Below are positions 1 to 8,449 of a stretch of 27,230 bases of DNA, piece by piece. The DNA is from Planctomycetales bacterium (lineage in GTDB: Bacteria > Planctomycetota > Phycisphaerae > SM23-33), in the NCBI GenBank assembly GCA_030592655.1, contig JAUVIQ010000011.1:1-27230 (forward strand), given 5' to 3'. A model generated the notes under the pieces. It worked only from the letters and a program-made list of their open reading frames with translations, had not been told where the DNA came from and did not search any database. Every line of letters starts with the position of its first letter. The first letter of the stretch is position 1. The position numbers and the translations under genes were made by a program.

Positions 1-89
1 ACGGCCAAGGCCAGAATCGACAGACCCAGAATACGAAGGACATTAACCGAAGGCCTCGCCCCGGACAGTTTCGTAATTGTTTCAGACAT
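1..89 (-). CDS. N-terminal fragment of an unidentified membrane protein
   Basis: The reverse strand opens with ATG at 89-87, preceded by a good Shine-Dalgarno sequence (GGAAGGAG, 6-7 nt upstream), and stays open to the window edge, giving about 29 residues. The protein starts MSETITKLSGARPSVN and then becomes hydrophobic (LRILGLSILALAV), which looks like the start of a membrane segment or an uncleaved signal anchor. A TAGAAT that could serve as a -10 lies on the minus strand at 116-111. The gene is divergent from the PSP1-family gene. Too little sequence is present to name a family. Confidence 0.6.
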   Translation of the reverse strand, partial: MSETITKLSGARPSVNVLRILGLSILALA

Positions 90-218
90 CTTTGCTCCTT
101 CCGATGCACTATTCTAAAGTACCTATCGTCCTATAGGCCAGAAATTCTTTTGCATTTGCGTTTGAACTATCGTGAACCATTTCTGCGTAAGTTCGTGTAA
201 TCCGTGGACTCTTTGCGA

Positions 219-224
219 TATAAT
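219..224 (+). promoter_or_regulatory. Candidate -10 box for the PSP1-family gene
   Basis: A perfect TATAAT lies 34 nt before the ATG at 259. No convincing -35 is visible 16-18 nt upstream. Transcription would start near 231, which places the first two in-frame ATGs of the longer open frame (from 172) upstream of the message and supports the start at 259. Confidence 0.4.
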
Positions 225-258
225 CGGTCATGGTGCAAAGAAAAGGGAAATAGTGTTT

Positions 259-1467
259 ATGCCTGAAGAGTCGAATAAAACATCTGAAGCGGTTGGCGGA
301 TCGAAGAAGCCCAAGCGTCCTGCCGGGCAGGTCGTCGTCCGTTACGGGCGTATGGCGCAGATTGGTCTGTTCAGCCATAAACTGGACTCCAGACCTGTTC
401 CGGGCGCGAAACTGGTTGTCAGGACCGATCGCGGAACCGAACTCGGTACGGTGGTGATAAACGTTTCCGACGACCCGCCGTGGAACATAGCCGACGAGTC
501 GCTCAGAAAATACATCGCCGACAGCGGTAAGGGCTACCCGTTCAATCGAGGCGGAAAGATTCTGCGACGGGCCAATCCACAGGACATCAACGACCAGCAT
601 CACCTCGATAAATCCGCCAAAGATGAGGCCTCTTTCTGTCGGGAACAAGTCAAGGAACTGGCGATAGACATGAAGATAGTGGCGGTTGAGCACCTCCTCG
701 GCGGCGAACGGGCGGTGTTCTTCTTCATGTCCGAGAACCGCATCGACTTTCGCGAACTGGTCAAGCGACTTGCCGGTCAATACCACACGCGGATCGAGAT
801 GCGCCAAATCGGCGCACGCGACGAAGCCAGGTTGATGGGCGATTACGAACGATGCGGACGACAGTGCTGCTGCCGGGAATACCTCAAACTGCTCAAACCG
901 ATCTCGATGCGAATGGCCAAGGTGCAAAAGGCGACGCTGGACCCCGCCAAAATTTCAGGTCGATGCGGAAGACTGATGTGCTGCCTGAGATACGAGGACA
1001 AGCAATACGAAGAACTGCGCCAAAAACTTCCCAAAAGAAATACCTGGGTCCGCACCGACGACGGCGTGGTCGGAAAGGTGCTGGATACCCAAATCATCAC
1101 GCAACTGGTCCGTCTGGAACTGATCGACAAGAGGCAAACGGTCGTACCCAATGAGGAAATTGTTGAGCGAGACATGGCCGCCCCTCCGAAACCCGCCCCT
1201 CCGCCGGAACGCAAAATACCGGTCGAAACGGTTCGTCCACCACGCAAACCCGAATCCTCCAAGCCCAAACCGGCGCTCGAAGGAGCGCCCCACGATAAAA
1301 CCGATGATAAGCAATCGCCAAAGAAGCCTCAGAGCACCGGTAAACGCCGAGGAAAATCGCGCCGGCGAAGAAAAAAGTCGAAACATCCGGGGGCGCTCAG
1401 CGCAGCCCCACAGGTACGCCCCGGAAAAGACCGGAAACAACCTCCCAAAAACAACACTTCAGACTAA
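259..1467 (+). CDS. PSP1 domain protein, RicT/YaaT family
   Basis: The protein has 402 residues from the ATG at 259. The reading frame extends back to 172, but that stretch is not conserved-looking and precedes the likely -10 box. The core, residues about 20-290, matches the PSP1/RicT family: 'RIDFRELVKRLAGQYHTRIE', then a CGR-CCC cluster (C199, C203-205) and a CGRLMCC cluster (C236, C241, C242). In Bacillus subtilis RicT forms a complex with RicA and RicF that carries 4Fe-4S clusters and affects mRNA processing; the cysteine clusters seen here fit cluster ligands, though this is family knowledge. The last ~100 residues are proline- and lysine/arginine-rich and likely disordered. RicA/RicF partners are not in the window. 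The stop codon overlaps that of tsaB on the other strand. Confidence 0.85.
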   Translation: MPEESNKTSEAVGGSKKPKRPAGQVVVRYGRMAQIGLFSHKLDSRPVPGAKLVVRTDRGTELGTVVINVSDDPPWNIADESLRKYIADSGKGYPFNRGGKILRRANPQDINDQHHLDKSAKDEASFCREQVKELAIDMKIVAVEHLLGGERAVFFFMSENRIDFRELVKRLAGQYHTRIEMRQIGARDEARLMGDYERCGRQCCCREYLKLLKPISMRMAKVQKATLDPAKISGRCGRLMCCLRYEDKQYEELRQKLPKRNTWVRTDDGVVGKVLDTQIITQLVRLELIDKRQTVVPNEEIVERDMAAPPKPAPPPERKIPVETVRPPRKPESSKPKPALEGAPHDKTDDKQSPKKPQSTGKRRGKSRRRRKKSKHPGALSAAPQVRPGKDRKQPPKNNTSD

Positions 1468-2201
1468 CTGGAGCCAAGAGCATCTTCGGCAGCGGCTCTG
1501 CGGAGGTAAAATGGGCGAATTTGGTCGATCCGGGCGAATTTGCCTCTACAAGCCAATCGTCGCCCAACCCGCCAGACGCCTTCGGGCCTCGGAAGCCATA
1601 AACTCTCGTCGGCAATAGTTACACCCTCGCCGGAAATGCGGTGATACCCCAAACCCTCGCCCAGAAGCGTAATAGGCCTGGGTGCGTCGGCGAGAAACTT
1701 TTCCACCGTACAAATAAGGGGACAGATACCATAATTCCCCCTTTCGGTACTCGTTTTCTGTTCTTCCGGCAAGGCTTGAGGGGGAATTATGGTATCTGTC
1801 CCCTTATTTGTTATGGCGGCGTATATCGAATCCTTCGCGTCCATGATTACGCCGATGTGCCCGTCAATTCCCTCCTGTGCGGCGTTTTCGGCGACGGCAT
1901 CGACTGTCGGAACCGCTACGCAGCGAAGGCCCGTAACGCTTTGGGCAAGTACGCCGGCAACAGTGATGCCTATCCGAAGCCCGGTGAAACTCCCCGGACC
2001 GGCTGAAACATACACCTCGTCCAGGTCAGTGGCTTTTAGCCCGTGTCGGTCCAGAAGTTCCTCCAGCCTCGCGACAAGTTGGACTCCGTGCCGTCGGGCC
2101 GAATCGAAGGCGACGCACTCGATAAGTTCGTCGCCCGCGCCCAACGCCACCCCGCCGCATCGGCAGGAGGTTTCTATCGCAATGGAGACAGGTTTGTTCA
2201 C
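1464..2201 (-). CDS. tsaB: tRNA threonylcarbamoyladenosine biosynthesis protein TsaB, with in-frame palindrome insertion
   Basis: TsaB is the non-catalytic partner of TsaD in making t6A37 on ANN-decoding tRNAs. The N-terminus (SIAIETS), the 'SAGPGSFTGLRIG' motif around residues 66-78 and the 'MDAKDSIYAA' segment at 120-129 are typical of the ASKHA-fold family. The start is GTG at 2201. No Shine-Dalgarno is seen; a TAGAAT at 2216-2211 would give an almost leaderless message. Residues 131-164 are not family sequence: they are encoded exactly by a 102-bp inverted-repeat element, read in phase without a stop. Without them the protein would be 211 residues, near or slightly below the usual TsaB length, so the element may have replaced part of the variable loop after the YAA motif. 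Folding of TsaB may tolerate this surface loop, but that is untested. Confidence 0.9.
   Translation of the reverse strand: MNKPVSIAIETSCRCGGVALGAGDELIECVAFDSARRHGVQLVARLEELLDRHGLKATDLDEVYVSAGPGSFTGLRIGITVAGVLAQSVTGLRCVAVPTVDAVAENAAQEGIDGHIGVIMDAKDSIYAAITNKGTDTIIPPQALPEEQKTSTERGNYGICPLICTVEKFLADAPRPITLLGEGLGYHRISGEGVTIADESLWLPRPEGVWRVGRRLACRGKFARIDQIRPFYLRRAAAEDALGSS
1710..1811. repeat. Palindromic REP-like element inside tsaB
   Basis: Arms of 33 bp at 1710-1742 and 1779-1811 are perfect reverse complements, separated by 36 bp. The arm core reads AAGGGGACAGATACC. From memory, this palindrome type is widely dispersed in environmental genomes and is associated with IS200-like REP transposases; no transposase is in this window. 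The element length is a multiple of three and its borders coincide with codon borders of tsaB codons 131 and 164. No target-site duplication is visible. Confidence 0.9.
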
Positions 2202-2274
2202 AATGAGGGGATTCTATGCGTTCGAGACCAGGGCTGGCAAACAATTGATGCGAAATCGCGCGCGATAGTTTAGA

Positions 2275-3786
2275 ATGTCCGACATAATGAGCAACGAAGA
2301 AAATAATGCCCGCCAGGATAGCGCCGCGCCGCGCCGCCGACACAGGCTCCGTCGAGCGGTGATTGTCATACTGATTTTGCTGGTGGTGATTGTAGCGACT
2401 GGACCTTACATCGCATCGACGGGTCCGGTAAAGGATTTGATAATCTCGGCTGCAAACTCGCACTTTTACGGTACGTTCCAAGTTGACGACCTTTCGCTGA
2501 ACTGGATGGGGCCTTGCGTGGTGAAGGGCCTGCGCGTAACGGATACGTCCGACAGAGAGGTCCTGCACGTCGAACAGATTATCTGGGAGCACGGAGCGTG
2601 GCGCGGGATTACGGACTATGAGAAAATCGGGAACGTCGAGGTCATCAAACCCGACCCGACGCTTATCGTCGGGCCTGACGGGGAAATTTCACTCGTCGAA
2701 GCGTTTAAACCCCGCAAACCCACCGAGAAGAAACCCCTGCCGGAACTTTTCGGGCAAATCACAGTCCGCGATGGAAACGTAAAACTAATCCTCGACAGCG
2801 GGACCGAAGGCGACTTGTCGGGGCTTAACGCACAATTCGATCTGAACACGCTTGATGACATCGCGGGCGAGTTTTCGTGGGACTCGGTCAAAATGTACGA
2901 CCTCGTTCTGGGGAAAACGACATTCAAGCCGACATTTCGAAACGAGCGGCTCGACCTTCCCGTCGCAACGATTTCGGTTTCAGCCGTTCAGCCACAAAAG
3001 GATGCTCTGCCCGGTTTCCTGCGCATCGGATGCGAGACAGATTTTTCCGGCGATGAACCCGTGCTGAAGATGCCGGGAACTCTCAAAGTAGTCGAAAATA
3101 TCCCGATTAACCACGAATTTGGAACCGACGTCCTAAGCCGAATCCTGCCTATTTTCTATAAGCTTAAGGAACTTACCGGACATATTTCGCTGACAATTGA
3201 AGACCTGGACGTTCCTCTTGGTGAGGGTATCAAGCACACCGGTAGCGGACGCGGAAGGTTGATTTTGAAGGATGTCAAAATCCTTTCCAACGGGCTTATG
3301 ACCGACCTGACCAACCTGGGCGGGCTGACGCCGCCGAGCGACCTGACCAGCCTGAAAATCAGCGACCTGGTCTTTGAGATAAGGGACGGGCGGTTTTACT
3401 ACGACGACCTGGTGGTAACATCCGCCGGTACGCTCGACATGAAATTCTCCGGCTCGGTGGGCTTCGACGATACGCTGGACATGATCGTTACGCTTCCGGT
3501 CCTTCTCCTTCCGAAGCAAATTGAGCAACTCGCCGGTATCATTACGCTGAAGAAACTCCGTTCCGGTACCGGTTTGGACAATCTCAACCCGCTATCGGGG
3601 GGCCTCGGCGACATTCGGCGCGTCCGCATCATCGGCACACGGCAAGAACCGAAGTTCGGCCTGCCTCCCGTCCTGGACCCGCTTCTGAAGCCAAAGACCA
3701 GACCTGCCCCCCAACCAACTACAAAACCCGCCACTCCGCTGCTCGACCGGTTAGGCGACCTCGTCAAGCCGAAGCCCTCAAAGTGA
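2275..3786 (+). CDS. AsmA-like membrane-anchored envelope protein
   Basis: This 503-residue protein has a basic N-terminus rich in arginine, one transmembrane segment at about residues 29-50 (VIVILILLVVIVATGPYI) and a large extracytoplasmic part. The pattern just after the membrane segment ('GTFQVDDLSLNWMGPCVVKGLRV') and the C-terminal 'DLVVTSAGTLDMKFSGSVGFDDTLDMIVTLPV' are characteristic of AsmA-like proteins, which form long beta-groove structures linked to lipid transport or outer-membrane biogenesis. The last ~35 residues are proline-rich and basic. An alternative start lies four codons in (2287). No strong ribosome-binding site is seen at either. It is divergent from tsaB, with 73 bp between them. 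The exact substrate is unknown. Confidence 0.7.
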   Translation: MSDIMSNEENNARQDSAAPRRRHRLRRAVIVILILLVVIVATGPYIASTGPVKDLIISAANSHFYGTFQVDDLSLNWMGPCVVKGLRVTDTSDREVLHVEQIIWEHGAWRGITDYEKIGNVEVIKPDPTLIVGPDGEISLVEAFKPRKPTEKKPLPELFGQITVRDGNVKLILDSGTEGDLSGLNAQFDLNTLDDIAGEFSWDSVKMYDLVLGKTTFKPTFRNERLDLPVATISVSAVQPQKDALPGFLRIGCETDFSGDEPVLKMPGTLKVVENIPINHEFGTDVLSRILPIFYKLKELTGHISLTIEDLDVPLGEGIKHTGSGRGRLILKDVKILSNGLMTDLTNLGGLTPPSDLTSLKISDLVFEIRDGRFYYDDLVVTSAGTLDMKFSGSVGFDDTLDMIVTLPVLLLPKQIEQLAGIITLKKLRSGTGLDNLNPLSGGLGDIRRVRIIGTRQEPKFGLPPVLDPLLKPKTRPAPQPTTKPATPLLDRLGDLVKPKPSK

Positions 3787-3833
3787 TAATCGGACGCCAC
3801 GATCACGGCCTCTGATTTTTATCGCAATTCATC

Positions 3834-3862
3834 TTGAGGTATGTTGGTATCTCTGCTAAACT
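3834..3862 (+). promoter_or_regulatory. Promoter of rpsA with a ~136-nt leader
   Basis: TTGAGG (3834-3839), a 17-bp spacer and TAAACT (3857-3862) form a good housekeeping-type promoter. Transcription would start near 3869, leaving about 136 nt of untranslated leader before rpsA. The leader holds small hairpins, for example CCGG-gtggt-CCGG near 3923, and has no clear Shine-Dalgarno near the ATG. That would fit autoregulation by S1 as known in proteobacteria, but this is inference. Confidence 0.6.
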
Positions 3863-4004
3863 CATGGGTTCGCCGGTGAGGTGTTTTTTTTGTGCCTGGG
3901 GCATCACGCCGAATAACAGCCGGGTGGTCCGGTTGGGCTGGGGAGTAAATTCCAAGACAATCCCGGCGGGAATTTGATAATTACAGGCTTGGTTAAGAAA
4001 ACAA

Positions 4005-6041
4005 ATGGTAGATCGAAATCTAATTAACTCACTGGGTATTACAGACGAGCAAATTCAGGAAGAAATAGGCGATGCTCTGAGCAGCGAGGAACTCTCCCAA
4101 AACCTGACCGACGCGATGCAGGAGGCGTCATCGCGGTTCAAGGTCGGAAGCATCCTGACCGGTCAGATCGTCAGCGTTATCGGAAACGACGTATTCGTCG
4201 AGGTGGGGCTCAAGAGCGAAGGCGTGGTCGATCTGGGCGAGTTCGCCGACCGCAGCGAGGCTGAACCCGGTACCGAAATACAGGTTCTCCTGGAGGCGGT
4301 AGAATCCGACAGCGGGCTGGTGATGCTCTCCAAGCGCAAAGCCGACCGCATCCAGGCGTGGGAACGCATCATCTCCACGAAATCCGAAGACGACATCGTC
4401 GAAGGCGTCGTTACACGTAAGATCAAGGGCGGTCTGCTTGTCGATATCGGTGTTCCTGTGTTCCTGCCTGCCAGCCAGGTCGATATCCGCAGACCATTCG
4501 ACATCGGCGAATATGTCGGTAAAAAAGTTGAGGCCAAGATACTCAAGATCGACCAGACTGCCCGGAATATAGTTGTTTCCCGTCGCAAACTGATTGAGGA
4601 GCGTCGCGCCGAGGCCAGGGACGCTCTCTTCAGCGAGATCGAGGTCGGTCAGATTCGCAAAGGCGTGGTCAAGAATATCGCCGAGTTCGGCGCGTTCGTC
4701 GATCTTGGCGGGATAGACGGACTGGTGCACATCACCGACATGTCATGGGGACGAATTGAACATCCCTCAGAAGTGGTCAAGGTTGATGAGGAAATTGAAA
4801 TAATGGTCCTGTCCATCGACCACGACAAGGAAAAGATCGCCCTCGGTCTCAAGCAGAAGACGCCGTCGCCGTGGGAAGGGATCGAGCAAAGGTATCCACC
4901 CGGTTCGCGGATACACGGAAAAGTGGTGAACATGGTCCCGTACGGCATATTCGTGGAACTTCAGGAAGGTATCGAGGGACTGGTGCATATTTCGGAAATG
5001 TCCTGGACAAAACGGATAAATCATCCGTCCGAGATGGCCAATGTCGGAGACGAAATCGACGTGGTCGTGCTCGAAACCAACAAGGACAAACAGGAAATCT
5101 CACTCGGTATCAAGCAACTCGAAGCCAATCCGTGGACGCTGGTGAAGGAGAAATATCCTTCGGGCACGGTTATCACCGGGCAGGTGCGGAACCTGACCAA
5201 CTACGGCGCTTTCATCCAAATCGAAGAAGGAATAGACGGGCTACTGCACGTCTCGGACTTCTCCTGGACACGCAAAATCACCCATCCCGCAGAGATGCTC
5301 AAAAAGGGCGAGGAAATACAATGCGTCGTCCTGGCAGTCGATGAAGATAAAAGCCGGGTCGCACTGGGACTCAAGCAACTCACCGAAGACCCCTGGCTGC
5401 GACAGATTCCCGAACATTACATCGCAGGGCAGATCGTAAAAGGTGCGGTTATCAAGGTAACAAACTTCGGCGTATTTATTGAACTGGAAGAAGGACTGGA
5501 AGGTCTGCTGCACATATCCGAACTGGCGGATCACAAGGTCGAAAACCCCGAAGACATCGTAAAAGTCGGCGACGATATTGAAGTCAAGATTCTACGGGTG
5601 GATAGCGAAGACCGGAAGATAGGACTATCACTTAAGCGGGCACAATGGGCAGCCGAAGACGGCGTACCCGGTGAGGCTCCGCCAGAACCGCCCGTCCGTC
5701 GCAGAGGCGGACTCGGCGCTGAAACAGGTCTGTTCGGAACCATCGAAGGTAAGACGCTTATAGCAACGGCCAAAACCGACGAAGAAACTCCGACCGAAGA
5801 CAAGGCCGAAGAACAACCGGACGTTACTGAAACCGCTCCGGAAGAAACTCCATCCGAACCGACAGAACCTGAAGCGACGGTGGAACCGAAGCCCGAACCC
5901 GAACCTGAACCGGAACCCGAACCGGAACCCGAAACAGAACCGGAAGTGGAAGAAAAAACTCCAGAGGCATCCGAACCGGAACCGGAACCGGAAACAGAAG
6001 CCGAAACAGAGTCGGAACCGGAAAGCGAGAAAGCTGAATAA
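4005..6041 (+). CDS. rpsA: 30S ribosomal protein S1
   Basis: The protein has 678 residues. Six S1 (OB-fold) repeats can be seen at about residues 47-113, 130-196, 213-283, 300-370, 387-457 and 474-544; repeats 3-6 have the strong 'G..FGAFV.L..GIDGLVHISD.SW' signature of RNA-binding S1 domains. S1 binds mRNA leaders and brings them to the 30S subunit. E. coli S1 has 557 residues; the extra length here is a C-terminal tail (about 545-678) made largely of glutamate, proline and threonine, with a run of Glu-Pro dipeptides near 5890-5940. The tail is predicted disordered and very acidic. The ATG at 4005 has only a weak purine stretch upstream. It is followed by a bidirectional terminator shared with kbl. 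Confidence 0.95.
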   Translation: MVDRNLINSLGITDEQIQEEIGDALSSEELSQNLTDAMQEASSRFKVGSILTGQIVSVIGNDVFVEVGLKSEGVVDLGEFADRSEAEPGTEIQVLLEAVESDSGLVMLSKRKADRIQAWERIISTKSEDDIVEGVVTRKIKGGLLVDIGVPVFLPASQVDIRRPFDIGEYVGKKVEAKILKIDQTARNIVVSRRKLIEERRAEARDALFSEIEVGQIRKGVVKNIAEFGAFVDLGGIDGLVHITDMSWGRIEHPSEVVKVDEEIEIMVLSIDHDKEKIALGLKQKTPSPWEGIEQRYPPGSRIHGKVVNMVPYGIFVELQEGIEGLVHISEMSWTKRINHPSEMANVGDEIDVVVLETNKDKQEISLGIKQLEANPWTLVKEKYPSGTVITGQVRNLTNYGAFIQIEEGIDGLLHVSDFSWTRKITHPAEMLKKGEEIQCVVLAVDEDKSRVALGLKQLTEDPWLRQIPEHYIAGQIVKGAVIKVTNFGVFIELEEGLEGLLHISELADHKVENPEDIVKVGDDIEVKILRVDSEDRKIGLSLKRAQWAAEDGVPGEAPPEPPVRRRGGLGAETGLFGTIEGKTLIATAKTDEETPTEDKAEEQPDVTETAPEETPSEPTEPEATVEPKPEPEPEPEPEPEPETEPEVEEKTPEASEPEPEPETEAETESEPESEKAE

Positions 6042-6066
6042 GGTAAAAATATAATCGCCGCGATAC

Positions 6067-6106
6067 AAAAACGCCGAACGGCAAGCCGCTGTTCGGCGTT
6101 TTTATT
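6067..6106. terminator. Bidirectional intrinsic terminator between rpsA and kbl
   Basis: A 13-bp perfect stem pairs 6067-6079 with 6091-6103 (core ACGCCGAAC / GTTCGGCGT). It has A-runs on the left and T-runs on the right, so it works for both converging genes. The loop contains a smaller alternative CGGC-aa-GCCG hairpin. Confidence 0.9.
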
Positions 6107-6113
6107 TTATCGA

Positions 6114-7286
6114 TTATTTATCGCGAATCGCTTCGAAAGCCTTCAGCGACTGATCCAGGTGGTTCCGCGTATGCACCGACGAGACCTGTGCCCGCAGGCG
6201 AGCGGTTCCCTCCGGTACGACGGGGAATCCGAAGCCCGTAATCAGCACGCCATTTTCGAGCATCGCATCGGCCAAGCGCAGGGCTTTGGCAGTGTCGCCG
6301 ACGATAATCGGCAAGATGGCCGTCGGTGACTGGAGAACCTCGTATCCAAGTTTCCTCAGCCCGTCGCGGAGATAATCGACGTTTTCCCGGAGGTGCGCGA
6401 CGCGGTCCGGTTCGCGCTTGAGCAGATCGAAAGCAACCAAAGCCCCGCCTGCGACCGCCGGCGGAAGTGCGTTGCTGAACAACTGCGGGCGAGACCGTTG
6501 GACCATCAATTCGATAATCGGTGCAGCCGCGGCGATGAACCCGCCTGCCGCTCCGCCAAGGGCTTTGCCGATCGTTCCGGTAACAATATCGACGGTAACG
6601 CCGAAATGCTCCGGCGTACCTTTTCCCGTCCTGCCGACCACGCCGTGAGCGTGCGAATCATCGACCGCCACCAGCGCGTCGTGGACCTTCGCCAGTTTTA
6701 CGATTCCCGGAAGGTCGGCGAGATCCCCCTCCATACTGAAGACGCCGTCGGTGATGATAAGTTTCCGTCGAGCGTCTTTGGCTTCGTCCAGGCGCCGGGC
6801 AAGGTCGTCCATATCGCTGTGCTTGTAGATGAGGCGATTGACCTTCTTGCTGCAAAGCCGGCAGGCGTCGATGATGCTGGCATGGTTCAATTCGTCGCTG
6901 ATAACGGCGTCGCCGGCGCCGGCCAGCGCCGGAACCAGCGCCTCATTGGCGTTCCAGCACGAGACATAAGTGGTGGACTTGTCCATACCGCAGAATTCCG
7001 CGATAACCTTCTCCAGCTCCAGGTGTATGCTGAAGGTCCCGCAGATGAATCGCACCGAAGACGTGCCGTTTCCGAAATCGTCCATCGCCTTTTTCGCCCC
7101 GGCGATAACGTCGGGGTGATTCGCCAGGCCGAGGTAGTTGTTACTGCATAAGTTAATGACTTCAGTCCCGCCGGAAAGTCGCACCGTCGGACCCATTGGC
7201 CCCGACAGCACCGGCTCAGTCTTATAAGTGCCCGCTTCGTGCAATGCGTCAATTGCGCCGCGAATTTCGTCGATTGTCTTGTTCAT
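6114..7286 (-). CDS. kbl: Glycine C-acetyltransferase (2-amino-3-ketobutyrate CoA ligase)
   Basis: This 390-residue fold-type I PLP enzyme of the alpha-oxoamine synthase family is close in length to E. coli Kbl (398). It cleaves 2-amino-3-ketobutyrate with CoA to give glycine and acetyl-CoA, the second step of threonine degradation. Visible motifs are 'CSNNYLGLANHP' (47-58), 'DELNHASIIDACR' (131-143), 'VDDSHAHG' (208-215) and 'TGTIGKALGG' with the predicted PLP lysine K241. The ATG at 7286 has an AAGGAA ribosome-binding site. tdh lies 94 bp upstream on the same strand, so the pair should be one operon; the spacer holds a double hairpin. Confidence 0.95.
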   Translation of the reverse strand: MNKTIDEIRGAIDALHEAGTYKTEPVLSGPMGPTVRLSGGTEVINLCSNNYLGLANHPDVIAGAKKAMDDFGNGTSSVRFICGTFSIHLELEKVIAEFCGMDKSTTYVSCWNANEALVPALAGAGDAVISDELNHASIIDACRLCSKKVNRLIYKHSDMDDLARRLDEAKDARRKLIITDGVFSMEGDLADLPGIVKLAKVHDALVAVDDSHAHGVVGRTGKGTPEHFGVTVDIVTGTIGKALGGAAGGFIAAAAPIIELMVQRSRPQLFSNALPPAVAGGALVAFDLLKREPDRVAHLRENVDYLRDGLRKLGYEVLQSPTAILPIIVGDTAKALRLADAMLENGVLITGFGFPVVPEGTARLRAQVSSVHTRNHLDQSLKAFEAIRDK

Positions 7287-7318
7287 TGGTGATTCCTTTT
7301 TTTATTCTGGTGCGTTGT

Positions 7319-7374
7319 CCCACCGAGCGCAGTCGGTGGGCTTAGCCAAACCCACGCACTGCGCTGCGTGGGTT
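7319..7374. repeat. Two-hairpin BIME-like repeat in the tdh-kbl spacer
   Basis: Hairpin 1 pairs 7319-7326 with 7333-7340 (CCCACCGA / TCGGTGGG, loop GCGCAG). Hairpin 2 pairs 7349-7358 with 7365-7374 (AACCCACGCA / TGCGTGGGTT, loop CTGCGC). The two units are imperfect inverted copies of one another and their loops are exact complements. This is the layout of REP/BIME elements. It sits in the transcribed spacer of the operon. Confidence 0.75.
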
Positions 7375-7380
7375 GACCCG

Positions 7381-8415
7381 TTACGTTTTTGCGTCCGTCC
7401 AGTCGAGTACGATCTTGCAGGCGCTTCCGTCCTGCATCGCCTTGATCCCTTTTTCAAATTCATCGAACCGCAGGCGATGCGTAATCAGCGGTTCAATAAG
7501 ATCGGGTCTGCGCCGGAGGAAACTCTCGCAGTGGTACCACGTCTCGAACATCCGCCTTCCGTTGATTCCGTGAATCGTCAAGCCCTTGAAAATAATCTGC
7601 TCGGCCCACGGTACGATCACGTCGGCGGCGGGTATGCCCAACAGTGCGATCTCGCCGCCGTTACGGACGCAACGGAAGCCTTCGACGATAGCGGCTGGAT
7701 GACCGCTCATCTCCAACATCACATCGACCCCGCCGCGATCAGTCAGGTCTTTGACGGTCGCCTCATCGGCAGCCTCGAGTACGACGTCAGCGCCCATGAT
7801 CTTTGCCAATTCGCGTTTGACGGGGTTCGGCTCGACGGCGATGACCAAATCGGCCCCTCCGGCATGGACGATACCGATGCCCATAAGCCCGATCGTCCCG
7901 CATCCGACCACCAGTACCTGCCTGCCTGAGATAGGCTGGGCCATTACCGTGTGCATCGCGTTTCCGAACGGGTCGAACAGGCAGGCCTGATCGTCGGGGA
8001 TGTTCGAATCGACCTTCCAGATGTTGGATTCCGGAAGGACGACGTACGGCGCGAAGCATCCGGTGATATCGACGCCGAGGATGTCCACGCGGTCGCAGAT
8101 ATGGGTCTGTCCCGTTCGGCAGCAGTAGCAGTGTCCGCATCCGATGTGTCCTTCGCCGCTGACGCGGTCGCCGGGGCGGACGTTGCGGACGGCTACGCCG
8201 GTATCCTCGACGATCCCGACGAATTCGTGCCCGGTTACCATCGGGGGTTTGATTCGCCCCGCCGACCAGGCGTCCCACTCGTAAATGTGCCGGTCCGTCC
8301 CGCAGATACCGGTTTTCGAGACACGCACCAACACGTCGCGAGGACCCGGAACCGGTCTGGGTACATCGGCCAGTTCAAGTCCGACTTCCGGACGGGCTTT
8401 AATGATCGCTTGCAT
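7381..8415 (-). CDS. tdh: L-threonine 3-dehydrogenase
   Basis: This 344-residue zinc-dependent medium-chain dehydrogenase oxidises L-threonine with NAD+ to 2-amino-3-ketobutyrate, the substrate of Kbl. Catalytic zinc ligands are C38 in 'GICGTDRHIYEWD' and H63-E64 in 'TGHEFVG'. The structural zinc cysteines fall at C93, C96, C99 and C107, the same positions as in the E. coli enzyme as I recall it. The dinucleotide-binding motif is 'VVGCGTIGLMG'. The ATG at 8415 follows an AAGGA site. It is transcribed divergently from the XRE-cupin gene from an overlapping promoter, and its stop lies 94 bp before kbl. Confidence 0.95.
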   Translation of the reverse strand: MQAIIKARPEVGLELADVPRPVPGPRDVLVRVSKTGICGTDRHIYEWDAWSAGRIKPPMVTGHEFVGIVEDTGVAVRNVRPGDRVSGEGHIGCGHCYCCRTGQTHICDRVDILGVDITGCFAPYVVLPESNIWKVDSNIPDDQACLFDPFGNAMHTVMAQPISGRQVLVVGCGTIGLMGIGIVHAGGADLVIAVEPNPVKRELAKIMGADVVLEAADEATVKDLTDRGGVDVMLEMSGHPAAIVEGFRCVRNGGEIALLGIPAADVIVPWAEQIIFKGLTIHGINGRRMFETWYHCESFLRRRPDLIEPLITHRLRFDEFEKGIKAMQDGSACKIVLDWTDAKT

Positions 8416-8449
8416 AATCCTTCGTCCTCGTGTAATATATATTCATCGC

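Noticed and set aside
109..927. Long minus-strand frame opposite the PSP1-family gene
   Set aside because: Shadow of the real plus-strand gene; no family motifs and no ribosome-binding site.
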